Source: Eudoraea sp.
GTDB lineage: Bacteria > Bacteroidota > Bacteroidia > Flavobacteriales > Flavobacteriaceae
Direction of reading: 5' to 3'
DNA length: 64,000 nt
Assembly (NCBI GenBank): GCA_024639765.1
Contig: JAHEHU010000002.1
Location: forward strand, 1-64,000
Part shown: one piece after another, positions 43,897-52,122 of the stretch
Layout: each line of letters starts with the position of its first letter
How positions within the stretch are numbered: position 1 is the stretch's first letter
Position numbers and translations under genes: made by a program
Notes under the pieces: generated by a model
Database searches by the model: none
What the model was told of the DNA's origin: nothing
What the model saw: only the letters and a program-made list of their open reading frames with translations

Positions 43897-46272
43897 ATGC
43901 AAGTAGATATTAACATAGGATCAAAAAGAAAGGGGCTTAAAGACTTTACACGCCTTGTATTGTCTTTTTTCTTTTGTCTGGTCTGCCTGGCCTTTTATCA
44001 AAATACCCGGCTGTACTGGTCTGGTGTATTAGATGGCATTATTAACAAGAGCTTTTTTCTTTTGGTTATCCACCATCTTGGGTTTGCCGCATTAAGCGCC
44101 TTATTTCTTGCATTTTTATTCAACTTTTTGGAACGAATTAAACCAGATCTTGGATTTAAGACCATTGCAATGATCTTATTGATCTTGCTGGTGTCCGAAG
44201 GCTTGCTAACAAACTACTATGTATCGTACTATGAGATTTTAGGAGTAGGGGTTATTGACAGGATCCAAAACAATGATGCGGTGAAAGTCCTTTATGCCAC
44301 GCCCATTGTTATGTTAGGATGTAGCCTTCTTTTGTTTCTGTTCTATAGGCTCACAACTAATATATATAGATTGATCAATAGGATGTACCCGTTCACCATC
44401 ATCCTTTTCAGTCTTTTCCTGGCCACTCTGATCTCTCGTAAAAACCCCATAAATGAAAATAAAACCCAATATCTGGTGTATCATCAGGCACAGAGCTTTT
44501 TAGACTTTAATAAATATGAAGGAAGTGTTGAATATCCTCTATTAAAAGAGCTTGATCCTCCAAATGAGCTGGCAGATTATTTTACTCTTGGCACAAAAAA
44601 ACCAAATTTGGTCTTTATTGTGATCGATGGTGCAGGTTCAGATTTTGTAGGGGAAAAAGCCGTCTACAAAGAGTTTATGCCCTACTTAAACTCCTTATTA
44701 AATGAATCATTGTATTGGCCTCATTTTCTGAGTAATACAGGAGAATCTGTGGCGAGTATTCCATCAATTATCGGATCCTTGCCTTTTGGAGAAAGTGGTT
44801 TTACCAACACTGCGTCCAAGATTAACAGAGAGACCCTTTTTGGACTACTGAAGAATAACGGATACCAAACCTCTTTTAATTATGGGGGAAATAGTTCTTT
44901 AGACAACTTAGGGAAATTCTTATTTGAAGAACAGGTAGATCTATTGGTGAGCAGAAAGGCATATGGCCCTTCATTTTCACAACAAGAGCCCGATGCAGCT
45001 GGCATTTCTTTGGGTTATCCGGACGGGGAATTATTTCGAAAGTGGAATGAGGATTTTCAGAGCACCTATCGTCCAAGACTGGACGTATTTCTTACGTTAA
45101 GTACAAAGAATCCATTCAATATTCCAGAAGATGAGAAATACAGAAGTGAGGTTGAGAATATCCTTAACTCGGAAGGGTTGACAAGCAGGAATAGAAGGCT
45201 GATCAAAAAGAATGATGAGATCTTTGCCAGTTTATTATATGCAGATGAGGCTATCAAAACATTTATGGAACAGTACAGGCGTAAGGCCGAATTTCAAAAT
45301 ACCATTTTTGTGATCACCGGAAGCCATAATCTTACCGATTTGCCACAAACAGATTATCTGGGAAGATATAAGGTACCTCTCATCATCTATAGCCCTCTCT
45401 TAAAAGAACCTGCACGTATTGGTTCCCTGGTGGCTCATACAGATATACTGCCTTCAATAACAGGTTTACTGTATTCTAAGTATGATCTGGCAATTCCAAA
45501 GAACGTTTCATGGTTGGGTGATGGCCTCGTTCACCAGGGCTTTTTTAAAGAAGAGAAAATTATTCCCTTATATAGACACAAGGGAAATATTCAGGAATTT
45601 ATTGAAGGAAATCACTGTGTGTCTGGGTCCTCTTTATATGAGATTGGGGCAGACCTCAGCTTATTCAACCCAAAAAACGAGGACAATGAAAAAAAGATCA
45701 AGGAGGAATTCAAAAGGTTTAAAGCAATTAATAGCTATGTAACCAGGGAGAATAAATTACTGCCGGGAGCAATGGACGAAAAAATAGCACTTGAGGATCC
45801 CGAAAGTAAATCAGATATGGTCTGGATCAATAGTGTATTCAACAGTGATGATTACGATAAGGCATACACTACTGCACGCGATCTTGCTATAGAAGGAAAA
45901 AGGGAACGCGCACTTCTTCTATGCGAGCATATATTAGAAGAGGTTCCCGGACATGCCGATACGGAAATACTCATGGGGCGTATTCATGCATGGAATAAAG
46001 AATATACTCAAGCGGCAACTATTTTGGAAAAAACTATAAAGAAATACCCCGTATATGCGGATGGGTATTCGGCCCTTCTTGACGTCTATTTTTGGGCAGA
46101 CACAAATTACAAAGTAGCCGATGTGAAAGCTTTGATACGCAAGAATCGTATTGAGAATGAAGAGCTGCTCTTGAAGATCAAAAGAGCGGAAGAAAAAATG
46201 AAAAAAGAACAGACATTGTTTGACAGTGGTAATTTAGGCTTCCTCGACTTTGAAGATGATATATATGAGTGA
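43897..46272 (+). CDS. Alkaline-phosphatase-superfamily membrane protein with C-terminal TPRs
   Basis: A 791-residue protein with about five N-terminal membrane helices (20-180) and a sulfatase/LtaS-like domain (235-530), then TPR units (about 650-780). The fold is recognised from NLVFIVIDGAGSDF with D244, SNTGESVASIPSIIGSLP with S284 where a Thr or Ser nucleophile is expected, and VPLIIYSP with HTDILPSI (H514). The usual GDH metal segment reads GSHN at 475-478, so one metal ligand seems changed. LtaS- and EptA-like relatives transfer phosphoglycerol or phosphoethanolamine to glycans outside the inner membrane. It probably decorates or handles the polymer made by the adjacent synthase. Confidence 0.85.
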   Translation: MQVDINIGSKRKGLKDFTRLVLSFFFCLVCLAFYQNTRLYWSGVLDGIINKSFFLLVIHHLGFAALSALFLAFLFNFLERIKPDLGFKTIAMILLILLVSEGLLTNYYVSYYEILGVGVIDRIQNNDAVKVLYATPIVMLGCSLLLFLFYRLTTNIYRLINRMYPFTIILFSLFLATLISRKNPINENKTQYLVYHQAQSFLDFNKYEGSVEYPLLKELDPPNELADYFTLGTKKPNLVFIVIDGAGSDFVGEKAVYKEFMPYLNSLLNESLYWPHFLSNTGESVASIPSIIGSLPFGESGFTNTASKINRETLFGLLKNNGYQTSFNYGGNSSLDNLGKFLFEEQVDLLVSRKAYGPSFSQQEPDAAGISLGYPDGELFRKWNEDFQSTYRPRLDVFLTLSTKNPFNIPEDEKYRSEVENILNSEGLTSRNRRLIKKNDEIFASLLYADEAIKTFMEQYRRKAEFQNTIFVITGSHNLTDLPQTDYLGRYKVPLIIYSPLLKEPARIGSLVAHTDILPSITGLLYSKYDLAIPKNVSWLGDGLVHQGFFKEEKIIPLYRHKGNIQEFIEGNHCVSGSSLYEIGADLSLFNPKNEDNEKKIKEEFKRFKAINSYVTRENKLLPGAMDEKIALEDPESKSDMVWINSVFNSDDYDKAYTTARDLAIEGKRERALLLCEHILEEVPGHADTEILMGRIHAWNKEYTQAATILEKTIKKYPVYADGYSALLDVYFWADTNYKVADVKALIRKNRIENEELLLKIKRAEEKMKKEQTLFDSGNLGFLDFEDDIYE

Positions 46273-47509
46273 TCTAAAGAATATTTTAAAGTATATGTTC
46301 CATGGATTACTTCTATGTGGTTTTCCATTGCTAATGTTCGCTCAGGAAAGCGAATATACAGGAGATCCTGATGCATCACTAAAGCGTGCCATGACGCTTG
46401 CTTTTGACGGGAACAGGGAGGAAGCCAGGGATACCCTCACCAACATATTATCGGCCTATCCCGAGTACACTGATGTTCGCACCCTGTTGGCAAAGACTTA
46501 TAGCTGGGATGGAAATTACGAGGAGGCACGAAAGCAATTTAATCGAATCACCTCTGAAGAAAGGCAGCATACAGAAGTTTGGATTGCCGCAATACGGAAT
46601 GAGGTATTTGCTGAAAACTATTATTTGGCACTGGGATTGGCGAATAAGGCATTGTTGTATTTGCCCCAGGAAGAATCTCTGATACAGCTTAGAAGTGAAA
46701 TCCTAAAGGACCTGCAAGGTATTGCCGAATCATCTTCAGCAACCGGCATGGAGGATAAGAAAGCAGAAGAAAAAAAGTATAAAAATACCATTGCACTTTT
46801 TAGTTCCACGGATGTTTTCGATGTTGTCTACGATCCTATGTTTTACTCGGGTATCGAATACATACACGAGACCTCAATTGGGAAGATCATCCCCAGAATT
46901 AATTACAGTAATAGATTTGATATAGACGGGCTTCAATATGAATTAGATCTATACCCTAAATTCTCAAAATCATTGTACGCCTACTTGAATTATGGCTATA
47001 GTCAATCTGAGATTTATCCAACCCATAGAGTTGGGGGGGACCTGTACGCCAATCTGCCAAAAGGCATTGAAGCGTCTCTTGGAGCCAGATATTTATCCTT
47101 TACCGAGAGTGACGTTGCTATTTACACAGGGTCCATAGGAGTATACAGAGGAAATTACTATCTATCGTTACGCCCCTATATTACTCCACGGAGAAATAGC
47201 ACGACCGGTATTTCCGGCATCCTCATTGCTCGTAAATATCTGAAAGACGCTAATAATTTTATTGGATTTTCAGGAGGGATGGGCTTTATGCCAGAATTCC
47301 GACAGTATCTGGCCAATAGCGTATTAATAGCGGAAACGGTATTGTTCGTAGAGTCGCAACAAGTAATGTTGGAATATCAATTCTCATTTAAAAACAATCC
47401 TTCCCTGTATAGGGCCAATCTGGGAATTACCCGGCAAGAACTTGTTTTTGCTACCGGAAACTATTTTTACGCAGTGTCTGCAGGCTTACGATACCAGGTG
47501 CGTTTTTGA
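46265..47509 (+). CDS. TPR and YaiO-type outer-membrane beta-barrel protein
   Basis: A protein of about 414 residues with a signal peptide (MSDLKNILKYMFHGLLLCGF, cut near MFAQESE), a TPR part (about 36-150) and a C-terminal barrel (about 170-414) rich in alternating aromatic strands that ends in YQVRF, typical of outer-membrane proteins. The features match the YaiO family. In-frame starts at 46250 (TTG) and 46256 overlap the upstream gene further; the ATG at 46265 overlaps it by 8 bp. By analogy with the TPR-barrel exporters PgaA and BcsC it would pass the polymer across the outer membrane. Last gene of the unit. Confidence 0.86.
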   Translation: MSDLKNILKYMFHGLLLCGFPLLMFAQESEYTGDPDASLKRAMTLAFDGNREEARDTLTNILSAYPEYTDVRTLLAKTYSWDGNYEEARKQFNRITSEERQHTEVWIAAIRNEVFAENYYLALGLANKALLYLPQEESLIQLRSEILKDLQGIAESSSATGMEDKKAEEKKYKNTIALFSSTDVFDVVYDPMFYSGIEYIHETSIGKIIPRINYSNRFDIDGLQYELDLYPKFSKSLYAYLNYGYSQSEIYPTHRVGGDLYANLPKGIEASLGARYLSFTESDVAIYTGSIGVYRGNYYLSLRPYITPRRNSTTGISGILIARKYLKDANNFIGFSGGMGFMPEFRQYLANSVLIAETVLFVESQQVMLEYQFSFKNNPSLYRANLGITRQELVFATGNYFYAVSAGLRYQVRF

Positions 47510-47575
47510 TTTGACAATAACTACCTCATAAAATGCGTTATATACAACAACTATTTACTAATACACCACAAACTA

Positions 47576-47606
47576 TTGTTGTAAAAAGAAAGAAAATATA
47601 TGTTTA
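47576..47606 (+). promoter_or_regulatory. Possible promoter of the tandem small peptides
   Basis: TATGTTTA at 47599-47606 is one base from TAnnTTTG, and two overlapping TTG (47576-47581) lie 17 bp upstream. A short hairpin, AATGAG paired with CTCATT (47617-47636), would lie in the 5' leader. Confidence 0.4.
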
Positions 47607-47652
47607 CTAAGTAATGAATGAGTCCCAAGTCTCATTAAAAAACCAAACCACC

Positions 47653-47751
47653 ATGTTATACGATACCTACGGTGAGGAGTATTTAAATTTCCTCAAGGAT
47701 TTAAATGAAATTCTAAGTATTAACGAATTAGCCGAACTAGATTACCTATAG
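47653..47751 (+). CDS. Small peptide 1 of a tandem homologous pair
   Basis: A 32-codon frame that begins with ATG and ends with TAG. It contains YLNFLKDLNEIL (residues 10-21), shared nearly residue for residue with the second frame 32 bp later, and is acidic (several Glu and Asp, few basic residues). The match in protein, spacing and start position argues that both are real duplicated genes, not chance. There is no signal peptide or membrane segment. Function unknown. Confidence 0.6.
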   Translation: MLYDTYGEEYLNFLKDLNEILSINELAELDYL

Positions 47752-47783
47752 ATCTGTCGGTTAAACTGAAAAACCCTATAATT

Positions 47784-47885
47784 ATGGCAAATCCAAATTA
47801 TGACAACGCTGCGTATTTAAACTTCATAGAAGATTTAAATGAAATTTTAAAAGATTTTGAGATCAGCAGACTAAGCTGCTCTTAA
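47784..47885 (+). CDS. Small peptide 2 of a tandem homologous pair
   Basis: A 33-codon frame beginning with ATG. It contains YLNFIEDLNEIL (residues 11-22), matching YLNFLKDLNEIL of peptide 1 at 9 of 12 positions, with the changes conservative or charge-swapping. It ends in SRLSCS with a Cys not present in peptide 1. It lies upstream of the palindromic terminator. No known family; function unknown. Confidence 0.6.
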   Translation: MANPNYDNAAYLNFIEDLNEILKDFEISRLSCS

Positions 47886-47911
47886 TTGAATTAGTGTATA
47901 TCGATGAATAG

Positions 47912-47937
47912 AAAAGGGAGCCAATTGGCTCCCTTTT
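47912..47937. terminator. Bidirectional terminator between small peptides and rpoD
   Basis: A 26-bp perfect palindrome: AAAAGGGAGCC, AATT, GGCTCCCTTTT. With A-tract on one side and T-tract on the other it can act in both directions, ending the small-peptide transcript and rpoD. Confidence 0.88.
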
Positions 47938-47958
47938 CTATACTGTAATAATACCCTG

Positions 47959-48822
47959 TTATCCCAAATATGCTTTGAGAAGTTTACTACGGGTATTATG
48001 CCTGAGTTTGCGAATGGCTTTTTCGCGAATTTGGCGCACCCGCTCTCTGGTTAGATCAAAGGTCTGTCCTATTTCTGCAAGTGTCATAGATTGTTGATCG
48101 CCTATGCCATAATACAATTTAACAACATCGGCCTCCCGAGGGGATAAAGTGTCTAGCGCCCTGTTGATCTCAGTATTAAGAGACTGTCGCATTAGGCCTT
48201 TATCGGGCTTCGGAGATTCTCCGGAACGCATTACATCATATAGGTTAGAATCCTCACCTTCTTTTAATGGAGCATCCATTGAAACATGACGCCCTGCATT
48301 CTTCATGGATTGCTTTACCTCACTAACGGTCATATCCAGTTCCTGGGCGATCTCTTCCGCAGAAGGTGGTCTTTCATGTGATTGTTCTAAATATGAAAAC
48401 GCCTTTTTTATTTTATTGATAGATCCAATTTTGTTCAAAGGCAGGCGTACTACCCTTGATTGTTCTGCCAACGCCTGTAAAATAGACTGACGGATCCACC
48501 AAACGGCATAAGAAATAAATTTAAACCCTCTGGTCTCATCAAAGCGTTTTGCAGCCTTTACAAGACCAACATTTCCTTCGTTAATAAGATCCGGGAGGGT
48601 AAGTCCCTGATTTTGATATTGCTTTGCTACAGAAACCACAAACCTCAAATTTGCATTTGTCAATTTCTCCAGCGCTAATTGATCTCCAGCTCTTATTCGC
48701 TGGGCTAATTCTACTTCTTCATTAGCAGTGATCAAATCTATTTTACTGATATCCTGCAAGTACTTATCCAAGGATTTTGATTCTCTGTTGGTGACCTGCT
48801 TGATTATCTTTAGTTGCCTCAT
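47959..48822 (-). CDS. rpoD: Primary sigma factor RpoD (SigA), short Bacteroidota form
   Basis: The primary sigma factor that directs RNA polymerase to housekeeping promoters. The 287-residue protein lacks region 1.1 and the non-conserved domain, as usual in Bacteroidota. Region 1.2 is near [14 protein letters not shown]; region 2 has [37 protein letters not shown] and [13 protein letters not shown]; region 3 includes [12 protein letters not shown]; region 4 has the -33-binding [19 protein letters not shown]. Its own upstream region has an exact TAnnTTTG box on the minus strand. Confidence 0.96.
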   Translation of the reverse strand: MRQLKIIKQVTNRESKSLDKYLQDISKIDLITANEEVELAQRIRAGDQLALEKLTNANLRFVVSVAKQYQNQGLTLPDLINEGNVGLVKAAKRFDETRGFKFISYAVWWIRQSILQALAEQSRVVRLPLNKIGSINKIKKAFSYLEQSHERPPSAEEIAQELDMTVSEVKQSMKNAGRHVSMDAPLKEGEDSNLYDVMRSGESPKPDKGLMRQSLNTEINRALDTLSPREADVVKLYYGIGDQQSMTLAEIGQTFDLTRERVRQIREKAIRKLRHNTRSKLLKAYLG

Positions 48823-48882
48823 ATATACTTTATGGATTTAAATATTACATCCTCTCATTATACACTTTTATTCTGTCTTTTC

Positions 48883-48890
48883 CAAAAGTA
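48883..48890 (-). promoter_or_regulatory. -7 box of the rpoD promoter
   Basis: On the minus strand TACTTTTG matches TAnnTTTG exactly, about 60 bp before the rpoD ATG. It predicts a 5' leader of roughly 55 bases. Confidence 0.55.
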
Positions 48891-48998
48891 CCGCTCCATT
48901 GTTATACATATTTTATGAGAATTTTAGGATTTGTTGGTTATGTTGATGAAATCCCCAGTTCATAGACTGTTTTATGGGATAATTCGGAATGTAAAAAG

Positions 48999-49006
48999 TA
49001 CCTTTG
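48999..49006 (+). promoter_or_regulatory. -7 box of the DUF6155 gene promoter
   Basis: TACCTTTG matches TAnnTTTG exactly and ends 21 bp before the ATG at 49028. The longer frame's TTG (49004) lies inside this box, which argues against it as a start. Confidence 0.55.
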
Positions 49007-49027
49007 AACCCTATCCAAGGGATACCA

Positions 49028-49552
49028 ATGAGTAAAATTGCATTAAAAAAGTACCTGGCAGGCCTTAAAAAGAAGGACCTCGAGTTTCAGATCCTTGATC
49101 TTTATGGTCGATTTCCCGTAGTAAAGACATACTATGATTTTGTATTTAATCCTAAAGAGGAAAAACTTATACAAGAGGCCAAAAGAAGAATAGTAAATGA
49201 ATATTTCCCCTTGAAAAGAAAACGAGCAAAGGCGAGGCGCTCTGTTGCGCAAAAATATATCAAGCATTTTACAACCTTGGGAATGGACCCCTTTCTTCTG
49301 GGTGAATTCATGATCTTTAATTTGGAAACTGCCCAGCGATATTCCAAGAACCAAAAAGTGAATGAGGGCTTCTATAAAAGTATGCTGCGGTCCTTTCAAG
49401 AAGCTATGCACCACCTCGTAATCCATTCTTTGGTAAACGATTTTAAAGAGCGGATTTTGAGTTTTTATAGAGGAGCAGAGGAGCAAGAATGGTACTTTCA
49501 GGACGAATTCGGTCAGTTGTTGGAAATGATAGAAATAGATGAACAACCTTAA
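49028..49552 (+). CDS. DUF6155 family protein
   Basis: A 174-residue basic, helical protein resembling the DUF6155 family found in Bacteroidota (SKIALKKYLAGLKKKDLEFQI and DLYGRFPVVKTYYDFVFNP). The frame is open to a TTG at 49004, but this lies in a promoter box; the ATG at 49028 is preceded by AAGGGATACC and is preferred. It has no membrane segment or signal. An antisense frame over the same DNA is not supported. Function unknown. Confidence 0.82.
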   Translation: MSKIALKKYLAGLKKKDLEFQILDLYGRFPVVKTYYDFVFNPKEEKLIQEAKRRIVNEYFPLKRKRAKARRSVAQKYIKHFTTLGMDPFLLGEFMIFNLETAQRYSKNQKVNEGFYKSMLRSFQEAMHHLVIHSLVNDFKERILSFYRGAEEQEWYFQDEFGQLLEMIEIDEQP

Positions 49553-49565
49553 TTAGATAGTTAAA

Positions 49566-50495
49566 ATGGCAATAGTGCTTATAAGACAAGATGGTAAATT
49601 AGATCTTTGGAAAAACACCTTTTTGCAACAATTCCCGGAGCTGCCTGTATATCATTATAAGGAAGCACATCCTGAAGAAGAGATCACTATGGCCATTGTC
49701 TGGAAGCATCCAGAAGGGAGCCTTACCAAATATCCCAACCTGGCATGTATCGCCTCTTTTGGAGCAGGGGTCGATTTTATTATGGAAGATACTTCCCGTC
49801 CTCAAAATGTGGATATAACCAGGGTAATTGACCCTGCTCTGGCTGCTGACATGTCCGAATATGTTCTAGCTGCTATTTTAGGATACTTAAAGAACATGGA
49901 TCTTTACAGTCATGACCAGGATCTATCTTCTTGGGAGCCAAAACCGTATACCAGGATTTCAGATCATACCGTTGGGATCATGGGTGCAGGCACTTTGGGC
50001 ATGGCCCTGGCAACAAGTCTGTCACAGCTAGGAATGAAGGTAATAGGTTGGTCCAGGAGCCCAAAAAAAGAAAAGGCCCTGAAAATATATGATGGGACAG
50101 CAGGTAAAGTAGAATTCTTACATAAGAGCACCATATTGGTATGCCTGCTTCCATTAACCAATACTACCAAGGGTATCCTAAATAAAGAGACACTTTCACA
50201 CTTGCCATCAGGGGCATACCTTATCAATGTTGCAAGAGGAGGGCATTTGGTTGAGGAGGATCTGATCCCCCTAATTGATTCAGGTCAATTGTCCGGGGCT
50301 TGCCTGGATGTGTTTCAGGAGGAGCCATTGCCCACCGAACATCCTTTTTGGAAGCATCCTGGGATTAAAATAACACCGCACGTAGCCAGTGTATCCGATC
50401 CGGCATCTGTAGTCCCCCAGCTTGTTGAGAATTACAGGCGCATTTGTGATAAAGAGCCATTACTACACCTGGTAGATCCTCAGAAAGGGTATTAA
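49566..50495 (+). CDS. D-2-hydroxyacid dehydrogenase (GhrA-like)
   Basis: A 309-residue NAD(P)-dependent dehydrogenase similar to glyoxylate/hydroxypyruvate reductase A. The Rossmann motif GIMGAGTLGMALATSLSQLG lies near residue 138; the catalytic Arg is in INVARGGHLVEEDLI, Glu in LDVFQEEPLP and His in ITPHVASVSDP. SFGAGVDFI at the substrate side supports the GhrA subgroup. It would reduce glyoxylate or hydroxypyruvate, or a related 2-oxo acid. It follows the DUF6155 gene by 13 bp. Confidence 0.9.
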   Translation: MAIVLIRQDGKLDLWKNTFLQQFPELPVYHYKEAHPEEEITMAIVWKHPEGSLTKYPNLACIASFGAGVDFIMEDTSRPQNVDITRVIDPALAADMSEYVLAAILGYLKNMDLYSHDQDLSSWEPKPYTRISDHTVGIMGAGTLGMALATSLSQLGMKVIGWSRSPKKEKALKIYDGTAGKVEFLHKSTILVCLLPLTNTTKGILNKETLSHLPSGAYLINVARGGHLVEEDLIPLIDSGQLSGACLDVFQEEPLPTEHPFWKHPGIKITPHVASVSDPASVVPQLVENYRRICDKEPLLHLVDPQKGY

Positions 50496-50540
50496 AATCA
50501 GATTTCGGGCAATTAATTTCATTTAAGGAAAAAAATCTTC

Positions 50541-50548
50541 TAGTTTTG
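50541..50548 (+). promoter_or_regulatory. -7 box of the helicase gene promoter
   Basis: TAGTTTTG matches TAnnTTTG exactly, about 60 bp before the helicase start at 50609. No clear -33 TTG at standard spacing. Confidence 0.45.
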
Positions 50549-50608
50549 CAAAATTGGGGTGTAAGTATCCCCCATTTGCATTGCATAACCCAAATACATT
50601 GACCCTTT

Positions 50609-52120
50609 TTGCAGATATCCACTGAAAATATAGAAAAGACTCTTTACGATTATCAATTACAGGATCTTCACGCCATTTTTGAACACTTGGACCAGGATAA
50701 AGACAATAGCAACTTGCTATATCAACTTCCTACAGGAGGAGGTAAAACAGTAGTTTTTTCTGAGATCACCCGAAGGTTCATAGCGAATAGAAAGAAGAAA
50801 GTGGTGGTGCTTACACATCGGATTGAACTCAGCAATCAGACCTCCAAAATGCTAAAAGGTTTTGGGGTAAAGAACAAGATCATAAATAGTGATGTGAAGG
50901 CTCTGGATGAGGCGGATGAACACATGTGCTATGTGGCCATGGTAGAGACCTTAAATAACCGTTTACAAGAAGGAACCATAACACTAAAGGACGTGGGCCT
51001 GGTCATTATTGATGAAGCACATTATAACTCCTTTAGAAAACTCTTTAAATATTTCGATTCCTCCATTATCTTGGGTGTTACGGCAACCCCTCTTAGCTCA
51101 AATATAAAGCTCCCAATGAAGGATCACTACAAGAAATTAATTGTAGGAGAGTCTATTGAATCCCTCATCGAAAAGAAATTCCTTGCGAAAGCCAACATGT
51201 ATAATTACGATGTAAGCCTGCGATCATTAAAGCTGGGTATCAGTGGAGATTACACGGTTAAGTCGTCAGATGAATTATACGGTAACCAAAACATGCTGGG
51301 TAAATTATTGAGCGCTTATGAGGAAATCGGGAAAGGCACCAAAACACTTATCTTCAATAATGGTATCAATACGTCGCGCTATGTTTATGAGACCTTTAAA
51401 AAGGCCGGGTATAACATACGACATTTAGATAACAAGAATACAGCCACAGAACGGAAGGAGATCCTTGAGTGGTTTTCAACTACTGCAGACGCAGTATTGA
51501 CCTCTGTTAGTATCTTGACCACAGGTTTTGATGAGCCTACTGTAGAGACCATTATTTTGAACAGGGCAACCAGGTCCCTCACCTTATACTTCCAGATGAT
51601 AGGCAGGGGTTCCCGTATACTACCGGATAAGGACGAATTTACAGTGGTTGATCTTGGAAATAATATAGCCAGATTTGGCATGTGGGACGCGCCCATAGAT
51701 TGGCAAGAGATCTTTCACTTTCCCGATTTCTATCTTGAGAATATTAAGAATGATGAGGATATTGAAAGGGAGTTCGTTTATGAAATGCCTCCGGAATTAA
51801 GAGAAAAGTTTGCAAAATCGAAGGAAATAGATTTCAATATTAAGGAAACCTATAAGGAAGTTTTTGCCAAGGGATTAAAATCTAAAACTGTACTGGAAAA
51901 AAGCATCGAACAGCATGCACAAATTTGTTTTGAGAACAGTGAGGATGTTTTTGATGCCCGGATCCTGGCAAAACAACTAAAAGAAGAGATAGAATACAGA
52001 GTACGGCAATATTCATATTGCATCATGAATAATACGAAGAACTATAAAGAGTGGTTGGAGGAAGACTACGAACGTAAACTTCGTTTGCGGATCTCACAAA
52101 AGTTTGCTGCAAGGATGTAA
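50609..52120 (+). CDS. DEAD/DEAH-box superfamily 2 helicase
   Basis: A 503-residue SF2 helicase beginning with TTG. Motif I is LPTGGGKT (about residue 46), motif II is VIIDEAHY, motif III is GVTATP, and the C-terminal domain has motif V TTGFDEPTVE and motif VI QMIGRGSR. The layout resembles the XPB/SSL2-like or restriction-type helicase group, but no nuclease or methylase is fused or adjacent. Residues after about 400 form a charged C-terminal region. The next gene begins 3 bp after its stop. The role, DNA repair or RNA remodelling, is not shown. Confidence 0.88.
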   Translation: MQISTENIEKTLYDYQLQDLHAIFEHLDQDKDNSNLLYQLPTGGGKTVVFSEITRRFIANRKKKVVVLTHRIELSNQTSKMLKGFGVKNKIINSDVKALDEADEHMCYVAMVETLNNRLQEGTITLKDVGLVIIDEAHYNSFRKLFKYFDSSIILGVTATPLSSNIKLPMKDHYKKLIVGESIESLIEKKFLAKANMYNYDVSLRSLKLGISGDYTVKSSDELYGNQNMLGKLLSAYEEIGKGTKTLIFNNGINTSRYVYETFKKAGYNIRHLDNKNTATERKEILEWFSTTADAVLTSVSILTTGFDEPTVETIILNRATRSLTLYFQMIGRGSRILPDKDEFTVVDLGNNIARFGMWDAPIDWQEIFHFPDFYLENIKNDEDIEREFVYEMPPELREKFAKSKEIDFNIKETYKEVFAKGLKSKTVLEKSIEQHAQICFENSEDVFDARILAKQLKEEIEYRVRQYSYCIMNNTKNYKEWLEEDYERKLRLRISQKFAARM

Positions 52121-52122
52121 CT

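Noticed and set aside
49043-49546. 167-codon antisense frame covering the DUF6155 gene
   Set aside because: It lies fully within a gene that has a promoter box and a family match; the antisense product is Phe/Cys-rich without a recognisable motif.
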